The position numbers were made by a program, and so were the translations under genes. From Azadirachta indica (taxonomy: Eukaryota > Streptophyta > Magnoliopsida > Sapindales > Meliaceae): a DNA stretch of 64,000 bases. The notes under the pieces were generated by a model, which worked only from the letters and a program-made list of their open reading frames with translations, was not told where the DNA came from and ran no database searches. How positions within the stretch are numbered: the stretch's first letter is position 1; each line of letters begins with the position of its first letter. Positions 1 to 10,720 of the stretch are shown piece after piece. The stretch is taken from positions 5,753,269 through 5,817,268 of the forward strand of contig CM040440.1 of the NCBI GenBank assembly GCA_022749755.1, read 5' to 3'.

Positions 1-579
1 TTCCTAGAGAAGAATGAAAATCACTATGTTCAGTGTAGGTTTGCACAGATGCTTTGTCCGTTCTTTGTAAATGGAGATTGGATGACCATTGCTTACTGAA
101 TGTTCCTGTAATCCGTGTAATTCTGTAATATAGAAACAATACTTAATTTTTTTTTCCGGGTGTGGTATTCATCGGAGATCTACTGAGCCATTTATCATGG
201 TAGGGTCCTGACCTGTAGCCATGAGGTACAAGATGGCTAGATTTGCAACTTGGAATGTCATTGTCTTGAGCACTGAATGACTTAAAGTGGGTGTACAAAC
301 TGGAAAATGGCAGCTAAGATGAGCATTATTTTATTTTTGTTATTAGCAGCCAGTTTGAGAAGAATTAAGGTTTATATTTTATAATCATTTTCATTGTTTA
401 CAAAATGGGGTAAATGAGGTACAAACTACAAAAAAGGATATCTTACTTTAACAGTTATCTAGTTTGAGGGTATAAAATTGAAGAAAAACGATTTTTCGTA
501 GCTGCCTAATTAAAAAATCTAAAGCCAAAGGGGAACTATCAAATCCATACAAGGGTTGAAGGCAGGTGACAAAGTGGGA
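1..579. other. Left edge and 3' flank of kelch gene
   Basis: No gene can be supported here. The part next to position 580 is the likely 3' UTR and terminator region of the minus-strand kelch gene. The first 96 bases are open in frame 1 and end in TGA at 97-99, so they could be the tail of a plus-strand gene that begins outside the window, but 32 codons with no recognisable motif do not establish this. Confidence 0.4.
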
Positions 580-3500
580 TCATAGATGCAATTTTGTTCT
601 CCACACTTCACCAATGACCTTTCTTGGCTGTGGATTCTCAGGACCTCTGTCCCGCTGTCCAGATGTAAAATACAGCCACCCATCCCAAAATCCAGTCAGG
701 GTGGTTTTTACTCGGAATGGAAGCTTTCCGATCACTGACCACGTCTGCAATTGACCAAAAAGATGAACATCCAAATTATTAACACAAATTGATTGCCATA
801 AGAAATAAAATAAAGGGAGACAGTGATAGGAGAACATGATTACCAGTGTATCCAAACGGAACCGAAATACCTCCCCAACCAGCATCATCCTTTTGGTCAC
901 CGGGTGCTTTTCTGTCGTACCTCCTGTTATGATAATTGAATTATTGACTATTACCCAAGAAGATTCTATATGGGAGTTGGGTTTTGGCATTGGAGGTAAC
1001 TCTTTCCACTTCATTTCATCATCCAACATATAAACATCACCATAAACTACCTGAAACAGGTGAGAAAACGATCCCATAATAAAAAAGGGCACATATAAAT
1101 GATACTGCATAGAAATATGTTAGTATTGGTGCAGATAGTGACATTTTCAGTTCATCATGCAAAAATGCATTTTAACAATAATTGCATATACAAATTCTCA
1201 GTATAAGAAAAATGCATACATCATGAACATCATAACATGATGATGAACAATAAAAGTGCAATAGAAGCTAAAATATGATGATGATGATCTAATATACCTC
1301 GTGCCGGCGTGAGCATTTGAAAATTGGTGACCCAGGTTTGGCCATAAAATCACCCTCTTGACCACCAATAACAAAAAGCCGGTCATGGATGACAATGCAA
1401 GCCCTGTTAGAAAATTAGCTTTCAGGACCAGAAAACCAAAAATGATCATCTCTCTTGTTTGAGTTAGCTAAAAGTATATTCTTTCATGTGATTTGAATCA
1501 CATAAAAGTTTATATCTTCCGTACAAGGAAACAAATGATGTATATATAAGATGAGGAAACTGCACAGACCTATGTGGTCCACCACGGGGAATAGGGATTT
1601 CAGTTCGCCACTCTTTCTCCAATACTTTTCCATCCTTTACTGCAATACTCCAGTGCTCCAATCCAGGTGTATGGCGGTTCTCTTTGCTGCCACCCATCAC
1701 ATGAAGCCGGCCTCTCCATAACTGAGTTGCTGGAGCATACCTGAAAATTCTTCATGTGAGAAACTTTGCATCTGACATTAAATTCAGCCACTGATAGCAT
1801 TGCATTGAATATGTTTAGCACATTAACATCCCAGTATGATTACACTAATTGGAATTCTTGCTGCTGCTACAGCTGCATCCATATGCTAGTACAGAAAGAA
1901 TAAATTAAAAGTTTATAGCTAGAGTCAAGCAAGACAGAAATATCTTAAGCAATTGCAATGCTTCAAAAAGATTTCAAAAGAATATAGGCATATACAGGTC
2001 AAATAATCAAGAGGGCACTGAGGATGGGAGGAAGCCTAACAAAGTTTATAAGCAGAGTTAAATGCGTGAATCATATCAAATGCTAAAAGTTCCAATGGTA
2101 ATGCCTTCTGACAGAGGGTAAAAAGCTGAAACTTATCTCTAAGATGAAAGTCTCATGATTCTTATCAATCCCGAAAGTAGCCGATAACAATCCTTGCCAA
2201 CTAACTACATCGGCAAATGAATTCATGGTGACCTTAGAACCTGATAAATGGGAGCAGAGTACATGTACTGTAATAACTAAATGATTGGAATGGACCTGAT
2301 ACAGACAAAACAAAAGAAAATGTACTACATCTCAGGAGAACAAAAAACCTCCGTAAGCAGACGAAACAAAATCATATGTATAAGATCAATTGTTCTTCGG
2401 TATAGTAGCCACAATGTGCACAGCAGAATCCAATTTAGTCATAAAACTGAGCTGATGATGAGCATTTGAAAACCTGATTGTAGATCAAAGTCAACAACGG
2501 AGGGTGTTGTAGGAAATTAGTCAAATTTATCCTACCAACTTATGTACCTGGGAGATGGTAATGGGGGCATGCTGCTCCATTTCCTTGTCACAGTGTCGAA
2601 AATAAATGAATGAGCTGTAGGCCCTCTGCATTGAGGGCCATATTGTCCTGAAACCACACATATATATCTCCCGTCCGTTGCCACTCCCAAGTGCGAATTT
2701 GCCATCTCTTTTGGCGTATCAAATCTATTTACCCATCTATTACTTGTGAAATCATATACGTCTACATGAGAATGCACCTATTGGACAAAAACACCAGCAA
2801 AAACAACCCATAAATTTTGAAATCACAGAAACAACACTTGTTTGTTTAATTGAAAATATTCAAAGGTTCAAATATGTTAATTAATCATCTAGCAACATAA
2901 TTGAGCTCTCTTTCGAAAATGAAAAATCTTAATATAGAGTTGGGAATAAAAGCTTACATGGTCGAGGGAGGCATAGCCCGAAAAAACATAAAATATATTT
3001 TTAATCTGTATAGATGCTCCATCAAGACGAGGCACCGGTGCTGATGGCATTTGCTGCCATTCTAAATCTGGTGCTGGTAAATCAGCAAATGTTGCTGATA
3101 AGGATCTCTGAGGAACCTGGCCCTTTTTATCTTTGACGGCTACTTTTTCTCCCTACAGAGAGCATATTCATGATTAGTTTACCAATAGTAAAATTATTTG
3201 ATTTGAACATGAGGTCACATTTTTTGTGGGAGTAGTAGCAGAATGATTTAGAGAAAGACTATCACACGGTTGATAAGATCTTGTGTCTGAAAACAAATAT
3301 TTTCATAGGTCTGAGGCTAACAAAACTAATTGTCTTAGTTATGACGACGTTTTCTTCTTTTTGAAATCAAAACAACAAAAAAAAGCGTCATTTATCGATT
3401 CATTTCCTTTCATCATGAATCTAACATGACCGCAAACAAATATCACACTTCCCCACGTAAAAAATTCAACAAAAAAAAAAAAAAAAGTGCCCTTTCTATT

Positions 3501-3779
3501 AAAACTCAAAAGTTCGACAGACGCAAGTAAGAGGGAGAGAAGGCGAACCTGGTGATTAGTTGTGATAGCAGCAAAGTTTGGTATAATTACGATCCCGGAT
3601 TTCTCAAGAGCCCAGTTCGATGCGATTGAAAAATATGCACGAGAAGAAGTGGAAGAAGAAGAAGCCCACATGAAATCTGCAATGAGAGCAACTCCTAGAA
3701 GACAGAGAAAAGATAAAATCCACACTGTTCTTACCTTGTACGTGTGCTTGTTGATGTTGTGCTGAGAAAACTTCGACAT
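580..3779 (-). CDS. Kelch-repeat (galactose oxidase-like) membrane-anchored protein
   Basis: Seven coding exons on the minus strand join in frame: 3779-3549, 3152-2958, 2777-2548, 1740-1570, 1403-1298, 1050-844 and 744-580, giving 434 residues. All introns are GT-AG. The N-terminus has a short basic stretch and then one hydrophobic segment at about residues 17-37, as in a type II signal anchor, so the propeller probably lies in the secretory lumen or outside. Exons 2-7 carry kelch blades: paired Gly or Gly-Gly (VVSGQYG, FVIGGQEG, IITGGTTE) followed by a Tyr and a Trp about 20 residues later (YDFTSNRW, FDTVTRKW, YMLDDEMKW). The architecture resembles the Arabidopsis At3g27220-type kelch proteins. 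Substrate and partners are unknown. It is divergent to the cytochrome c1 gene across a short shared promoter. Confidence 0.88.
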
Positions 3780-4263
3780 TTTTACACAGGTTCTTGAAAC
3801 CAGACATATGTTATCGATTTATATATACGTCAAAAAGAGAGATTTGAAAGAGAATAAAATTTGCCTGAACAGAAAATTTTGAGCAGAACAGTTGGGCGCC
3901 AACGGTTTTTATTCAATTCCGCAGTTTCGTGTGCGCTCGGTATTTGCCATCCTTTCGTCCGGTGGCAATCGGATCTATCGACCCGCTGACCCGCGGATAT
4001 CATTGAATACTGATCCAGGTTGGAAACTGGGCTTGTTTGAATAATTCTAGCCCATTAGGCCTAAGTAGAAGCCCGCATAGGCCCAAAAAGCAACCACGAC
4101 GAAAATTTCGAACAGAAGGGTGCGGTGGTATTAGCAGCGGTAATAGTTTACAACATCGTTTTCTCCCATTTTGGTTTTTTGCTTCTGCTTAGATCTCTCT
4201 CTCAGCTGCGCCTTCTTCTTTGACCAGAAGCTCACTGATCGAGCAACCTTATCGCCTCATCTC
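3780..4263. promoter_or_regulatory. Divergent promoter with site II elements; first exon of cytochrome c1
   Basis: This short stretch separates the start codon of the minus-strand kelch gene from the leader of the plus-strand cytochrome c1 gene. Three TGGGCY site II elements cluster in 58 bases: TGGGCT at 4028-4033, its reverse complement AGCCCA at 4049-4054, and GGCCCA (TGGGCC on minus) at 4080-4085. Site II motifs are TCP-factor sites known from promoters of plant nuclear genes for respiratory-chain proteins, which fits the complex III gene. About 4140-4263 looks like a non-coding first exon (CT-rich leader) ending at a GTGAGT donor at 4264. The true start sites are inferred. Confidence 0.6.
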
Positions 4264-5040
4264 GTGAGTTCTCTTCTCTTTTTCATGTTTTCTTTCTCCT
4301 TATGTTCTTCGATCTGGCTGGCGTCATCGTTAGGGTTTATATAGCTGAAAATTTACTTTCTGAATAACGCGGTGTATTTGTTAGACAGAATTGCGTTCTG
4401 ATAGGAATGTGAATGTTGAAAGCGGTGGTGTTTTTCTTCCTCTATGTTGTTAGTGGACATAGTGATTTTGATTGGGATTTAATATCTCTTTTCTGTTCTA
4501 CGCTGTTGTGGTGATTGGGAATGGGTAATGGGACCAGTTTTGTTAATCTTTGTAAATTTAATCTAAAATAGAAAGTTCGGGTTACATGACCCACCTTGAA
4601 TGGAAAAATGCAATTTTTGTAACGCATCAGCACGCTGATAGATATGATATGTATGTTTTCTATTGAATATGAAGTATTTAACAGTATGGGACTTTGCTTA
4701 AATCTTGTGGTATATAGCAAGCTATGCGATGATTGAAAATTGTTTTTCAGTATCAGCTTGCGTTTTCAAAATTAAACGAAAACTAGAAATCGATCACTGA
4801 TTCAATTTTTACAGAATAGACCTCAATAGAAAACTGAAGAGTAACGGCAGCAAGTGATGGAGTTCAGTTGTTCCTTATATAAAGCTATTAACTCAAAAGA
4901 GTTAGTCAATGAAAATAATAATATTTTTTCCTTTTTCTTGATTTCCTGGTTTCTAGGAATTTTCCCTTTTCCTGTGGCTTGTTTTCAGTACCACTTATAT
5001 GGTGCTATAGTATGAGCTTCTTCTTGGATTTTTTTTTTTT

Positions 5041-5191
5041 TGGTTCTTTAATCTATGCTTGTTGGAATGTGCTTGTAGTTCTTTTCCTTCTTATAGTGAA
5101 CTAAATATTGGTTTGTTTTGGTTCTTTAATCTATGCTTGTTGGAATGTGCTTGTAACCTCTTTTCTTCTTACAGTGAACTAAATATTGGTT
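5041..5191 (+). repeat. 78-bp tandem duplication carrying a splice acceptor
   Basis: Two near-identical copies sit head to tail with a constant offset of 78 bases: about 5041-5113 and 5119-5191. Each runs from TGGTTCTTTAATC through a pyrimidine tract to an acceptor followed by TGAACTAAATATTGGTT. The first copy has TTATAG ending at 5096, the second TTACAG ending at 5174. Both lie at the 3' end of the 5'-UTR intron of cytochrome c1, just upstream of the start codon at 5195, so the gene has two candidate acceptors. Confidence 0.9.
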
Positions 5192-5194
5192 GAA

Positions 5195-7722
5195 ATGGCT
5201 GGAGGAGGAGTTATCCACCAGCTCCTGAGGAGGAAACTTCGGTCTCACTCCTCGGTAAGACTTCTTTTCTTTCTCATGTTACTTCACCAAGAAAACAACT
5301 TTCATGCTTTGCAGCTTATGTGGTTATCAAACTTGGAGTTTTTGAGAAAAATTTTAGACCAAGTTTATTTGGGCCGAAGTGTGGGTTTTATATGCTGCTA
5401 GAATCTCTTATGTGGCTTTATGATTTTTCTTTATTCTAGTTTGTGTAGGAATGTGCCTCTGTTTATGTGGTACTATGTGATTTTCACTCATGTATCAATT
5501 TCATTTATTGTTTCAATGTTATATTTGCATCTTGTTATTTGAAAAATGAATGGCATAACTATTAGATATTTAAGTTTATTTCATCAAGTCCTACCTTTTT
5601 CTGTTGTATCTGAGGTGGGAAATGTGGAATTGCATAGGATAACACCTTAGCCCTATGCTAGTAGGCAGAAGACATAATTAACCATGGTTTTTCCAACCTA
5701 ATAGTTGGTGCCTGTGATCTTGCAGGGCTTACCAGTTTTATCTTTCTTTACTTCAAAGAAAATTCATGAAGATGCTGGATCTGCTGGTATGAAGTCGCTA
5801 CGAGCATTTGCACTCCTTGGAGCTGGTGTTTCAGGGCTTTTGGGTTTTGCAACAGTTGCTTCTGCTGATGAAGCTGAACATGGTTTGGCATGTCCAGACT
5901 ATCCTTGGCCTCACAAAGGCATTCTTAGTTCATACGACCATGCATCGTGAGTTCTGTAGTTACCTTTTTTTGTTATTATATTTGTTATTAGTTACTATTT
6001 AACTTGGCTGATCAGTGTGTGTAATTGAAATTTTTTGGGACCATATGAAGCATTGACTTTTAGTGTCTCATGATGTCTAGCACTATACTTTGGATTATCT
6101 TATATATTTTTATGATCTGTCCAGTGTATTGGCCAATGATTCATTCGGCCTTGCCCCTTGTCCTCGCAGTGACCCTAACGTTATATTTAATCTTACTGTT
6201 TGAAGATTTTCTGAAAGTGACATATTTTATTCTTATTCATGGCTGTACGTAGACTTCTCTTTTAGCTATTTTTGCTTTTTCCTTGGGCTAAGTAGAACTT
6301 GTACATAGTCTTTTTTTTTAATTTGATGGTAGATATAATGCATCTAGCAAAGATAGGGAAGCTGCTTTGCTCTTCAAGTTCAAACCTATCTATTTAAATT
6401 CTTCCATTGGGAAATTATAATACATTTATGTTGCATATTTCTTATAATATTCAAATTTATGGTACAGTTAGACTTAAGTCGTTGATGTTGATTTTGAATG
6501 TTAAGGATCCGCCGCGGTCACCAGGTCTACACACAGGTCTGTGCATCCTGCCATTCTATGTCACTGACATCATACCGTGATTTGGTGGGTGTTGCATATA
6601 CTGAAGAGGAGACAAAGGCAATGGCCGCTGAAATTGAGGTGGTTGATGGACCTAATGATGAGGGTGAGATGTTTACTCGTCCTGGTAAACTCAGTGATCG
6701 TTTTCCTCAGCCATATCCCAATGAACAGGCTGCTAGGTTTGCTAATGGAGGGGCCTATCCTCCAGATCTAAGTCTTATTACCAAAGTAATTACTTTTTCT
6801 GATATATGTACTTTTTTGTGGCTGTAAGTATTTATCTCGTAGAGATCTAACATTTTGTGCTTTCAGGCTCGTCATAATGGTCAGAATTATGTGTTTGCTC
6901 TTTTAACTGGTTATCGTGATCCTCCTGCTGGTGTGATGGTAATTTCTGCTTCAGTTTTTTAACATAGTTTCACTGCTTTTAATGCAGTACTTATCCCAAA
7001 GTGTTTATGGAAATACTTATTTGTTGTAATATTTTTAGACATGTTCAGTAATGTGGAAGGAAAAAGATGAGCGAAATAAAATTTTGAAACTGCCATCAAT
7101 TTGCAGTAGCTCTTAATACTGGTGTTTGTTGAACTGTTTCACTATCTTTTAAGACGCCCCTTTGAGATAAAAGGTTAATTATTGTTTCACTTCTAACCTA
7201 TTCTCAATTGTTACTGTAGATCAGAGAAGGTCTGCACTATAATCCTTACTTTCCTGGAGGAGCAATTGCTATGCCAAAAATGCTTATTGATGGTGCTGTA
7301 GAGTATGAAGATGGGACCCCTGCAACAGAAGCTCAGGTTGGTTTTTATTCTAATGTGTAATGACAAGGATGAGAGGAGGATCCTTAGCTATTATGTAATA
7401 CTACAGATGTTTTGTCAAGTACAAAGGTCAATATTATTTTTGGTTTTGGTGCAGATGGGGAAAGATGTTGTGTCATTTTTATCATGGGCTGCAGAACCAG
7501 AAATGGAAGAGAGGAAGCTTGTATGTTCGCTTCTAAATTATGTCACCATCAATTAACGTCAGCTAGTGTTGCTTTATTTCTAACATTATTTGCCTTCTAA
7601 TGCAGATGGGTTTTAAATGGATCTTTGTACTATCATTGGCTTTACTTCAAGCTGCTTATTACCGGCGCTTGAGGTGGTCAGTTCTCAAGTCCCGCAAGCT
7701 GGTCCTTGATGTTGTCAACTAG
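5195..7722 (+). CDS. CYC1: Cytochrome c1, mitochondrial complex III haem subunit
   Basis: Seven coding exons: 5195-5254, 5726-5946, 6506-6785, 6867-6938, 7220-7336, 7455-7520 and 7606-7722, giving 310 residues, the usual length for plant cytochrome c1. This is the haem-bearing subunit of ubiquinol-cytochrome c reductase, which passes electrons from the Rieske protein to cytochrome c on the intermembrane-space side. Visible features: a basic N-terminal mitochondrial presequence, a hydrophobic sorting segment near residues 50-65, the haem motif CASCH at 106-110, the probable axial Met in GGAIAM (about residue 229), and a C-terminal membrane anchor ([18 protein letters not shown]) followed by the family tail SVLKSRKL. 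The start at 5195 is the first ATG after the last acceptor. The leader contains an intron of about 0.9 kb with a duplicated 3' end. Nothing suggests loss of function. Confidence 0.97.
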
Positions 7723-8862
7723 CTTTCCTCTGGTTTTTCTTATTTGTTTCTGGGAGGTCTGGATTCGGAAATAATTCCTTTATCAGATGATCTAGGTTTC
7801 TGCCATGTAAAATTGGTGGACCAATTGTTGTTGGCAATGGAGTGACCTGAAGAATTCTTTTTTTTTCCTAGTTGAGGAAGAATAAGCTACTCCATATACG
7901 CAATACATTATTTTTTGTTAGATTTCTTTTTGAGTGCAATATTGTCCTTGCTGAACTATTGTTATCACTAAGAATTTGTTATAAGTTACTAGGATTTGCA
8001 AATGCAATCCTTGAAATGAAAGGATACAATAGTCTCTGGACAATGTACCATATATAGGAGAAACATCCTTCGACCTCATTCAGGGTGGTTTGTCACTGAG
8101 AGAAATCGGTTCTAGATTTTGCATGTTTTAATTTATCATTTTAGAGTGTTAAGCCATTGATGAGGAAATCAAAATTCTGCAATAATTTAATGTATGTGAT
8201 TTAGGCCTTTGAAGCAGCAAACCCTTGGATTGGATGCTTTTATTCAGAGCCATCTTGTAGCCGGGAACCATGCTTTTTGTTTCAAGCATAGCTGGTAGCT
8301 TTTATGACATTGAACCAGTGAAGCTAGCAAATCTAGAGCCCGAAAATAAAGAACAAGGGCAATGCTTTTCACTGCTTGTGTCACACTTTCTCCCAATTCC
8401 AATGTTGGTTTAAAGCTTGTATACTGGGACAGAGATCCTCTTAAACTCTTCTTCAAACGGTAACATATGAACAGAGTAATGGATAAAATAAAGATCTTTG
8501 AAATTATATTGAAAATGCAGCATTACTGTAGGTAGAAACCTCAATTTGTTCGCGCGCAATAATATAATTTCTTATCTTCTGAGAATGGTGCAGATGATTA
8601 TATCATGTTCATCTGCTATGGAAGTCAACCAACCCAGTTCAACACATCATATCCCACGGCCGGGTTACGTCCGGGCACTGAAATACTTAAAAAAAAATCC
8701 ATCAGAACATAGTAAAGAACGAGACATTTTAACGCAACAAAGCAAAAGTTTCTTAACAAAGTTGCTGAAGCTTCCAGCAAAAGAAGAAAGTACTAAACAA
8801 AGTTGTTCCAAGCAAAAGCGAGGGAAAAAAAAAAAAAGAGCTGTAAAAGTTTCAGTCTTCTT
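7723..8862. other. Convergent intergenic region
   Basis: This contains the 3' UTR of cytochrome c1 and the downstream flank of the converging F-box gene. Small open frames here show no family motif. Part of 8540-8860 is probably transcribed as the 3' UTR of the F-box locus. Confidence 0.5.
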
Positions 8863-10720
8863 TTACATACCAACGTACTTATCATCCCTGACAACATCTA
8901 TGCCATATGATTGATGCTGAAAATACCAGGAATTCAGTCGAGGAGAAACAACCAGGTCTCCTTCCCTAACAATGATACTGCTGAGGAGCTCACCGTTTAA
9001 GGAGTACACAAAACATCTAGTTGACTTGAAAGGGAGGTAATACACACAGTTACTCCGTTATCCCCACTTTGTTGGGCTGCATAAGCTGGGAGTCACCAAA
9101 TCGCCCAGAAACGAGGACTGGTCACCCAAGTTGTCCACCTTAACCCATTCCCTCCTCATAAAGTCTATAGTATAAACTGCAAGCGCTACTGAGGGAATGA
9201 AATCAACCAGCATTAGCCTATCATTTGAAGACACAAACCTAGGACAGCAACTCACTCGGGAAGTGTATTTGAAACTCAACAACAGCACATCAGGAGGAGA
9301 TCTTAGACTCAGTATACCAATATGAAGATCATTAGTTATAAGAAATATTCTGGCATTAAAGACAACCATATCCATAATCTTCCAAGGCTTGCCATCAAAC
9401 AGGTAAACACTCCAGTAGGTGTCCCTGTATCGACGAAACCGCACAATACAATGCAATTTAGAGAGAACAACAACAAGAAAATCTGGATAAGGTCTAGTGC
9501 AAGCCAAGATTGTGTGCTCGCATATATGCATGCAATCATCAAAGAGGGGCATACTAGTGAAGACGTGTTGGCGTCCTGTAATGGGATTTGTAAGCCAAAT
9601 GTTACTCAGAATGTCCTCCATGATTACGTACCCACAGGACAATCCAATAAAGGATTTGCAACCGAAGTAGGGCAGCTTAGCCTCATATTTGATTTCACCA
9701 AATATGTCATAGAAACAGCAGGTCCTTTTGGCCCGTGATGATACGAAAACAACAAGTGGTGGTTGTGATGCCATAAACTTCTGCCTGGATGATAAAAAGA
9801 AATATCTCCATTTCCAACAGACACGACCAAGCTTGAGATAGTCTGCTATTCTCAGATGACCAGAGATTAAATCAAGAAGCTCCACAGGAAGGTCCACCCA
9901 TGGTCTCCAATTCTGGCAATTATTGGTCTTCTTCTTTTTTCTGCTTGTCTTACTGTAATTTCTAATATCATCTCTTTTCAGCACTGTGCCTGTATGAATC
10001 ACCAGAATGGACAATGTAGTTTTTAACTTAAAAATGGTATATTAAAGGATGCCATCGCCTTCAGTTACCAAAAATGACAATAATCTTTATGTACTTCTCT
10101 CCTAGGCTTAGGAAAAAATATAAATAAAGGTAATGCCTCCTATTGTGTTTGGCAATCATTTTTACATCTTTAGAAAACATTAAATAAAAAATTAGAGGTT
10201 TTAACCAAAAGCATAGACTTTTGGCAAAGCTTGAAATATTCAAGATATATACTGCTAGGAGAAAATAAGAAATACATCAGTGCCAAGCATCATCAGAATT
10301 GGGTGATGTACACAGTTCACTTTTCCCTGGCTTATATGACCAAAACCAGATAGTTTGATTATAGATCCACAGAGTTCAGCAATGTTAAGTAGCTAAAAGT
10401 CCAATAATATGGAATATCATAATGAGTCGTGAAACAAACTGTAAGTAATTCAATGTAATGGATAGAGATGATGATTGTGCTTCATGATTCTGAGAGAAAC
10501 ATATAAACGAAAAATGATATTGGTAATGAGTAATTTAATATGAGAGATAGAGACTATGATTATGATTCATGATTTCAAGAGAACCATATAAATGAATACC
10601 TGATATTGACAACTGCATTTTTGGCTGGAGATGATAGCAATGGCTACCTCTGTCATTGCTTTGCATCTCTCTCATCTTCTCAGCTTCAAAGTAACTTATA
10701 ATGTTCGTGTGTGCGTGCAT
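8863..10720 (-). pseudogene. F-box/DUF295 protein gene with in-frame premature stop
   Basis: The main exon on the minus strand (9989 down to 9058) has no upstream ATG of its own that keeps the F-box. It joins in frame to a first exon ending at 10600 (donor G|GTATTC at 10599; acceptor ATACAG ending at 9990). The start is at 10720 or, more likely, at MREMQ (10675). The product has an F-box (WVDLPVELLDLISGHL, then GRVCWKWR) and a DUF295 beta-propeller-like C-terminal region, the layout of SCF substrate receptors. A TAA at 9060-9058 ends the frame, but the same frame continues without another stop to 8863 and still encodes family-like sequence (NCVYYLPF; DLVVSPR; GIDVVRDDKY). About 65 residues are therefore cut off. 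It may be a recent pseudogene or a shortened but working allele. Confidence 0.7.
10442..10610. repeat. Imperfect ~85-bp tandem duplication over the F-box donor site
   Basis: About 10442-10523 and 10525-10610 are diverged direct copies. Both contain GATAGAGA, then a GAT/TAT-rich run, TTCATGATT, GAGA-C-ATATAAA and TGATATTG. The second copy contains the minus-strand exon 1 end and its GGTATTC donor. In the first copy the matching bases no longer form a donor. Confidence 0.65.

Noticed and set aside
1..99. Frame 1 is open from the window edge to a TGA at 97-99, possibly the tail of a plus-strand gene.
   Set aside because: Thirty-two codons without a family motif; it could equally be 3' UTR.
9322..9738. 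138-codon plus-strand ORF.
   Set aside because: Antisense shadow of the F-box/DUF295 exon.
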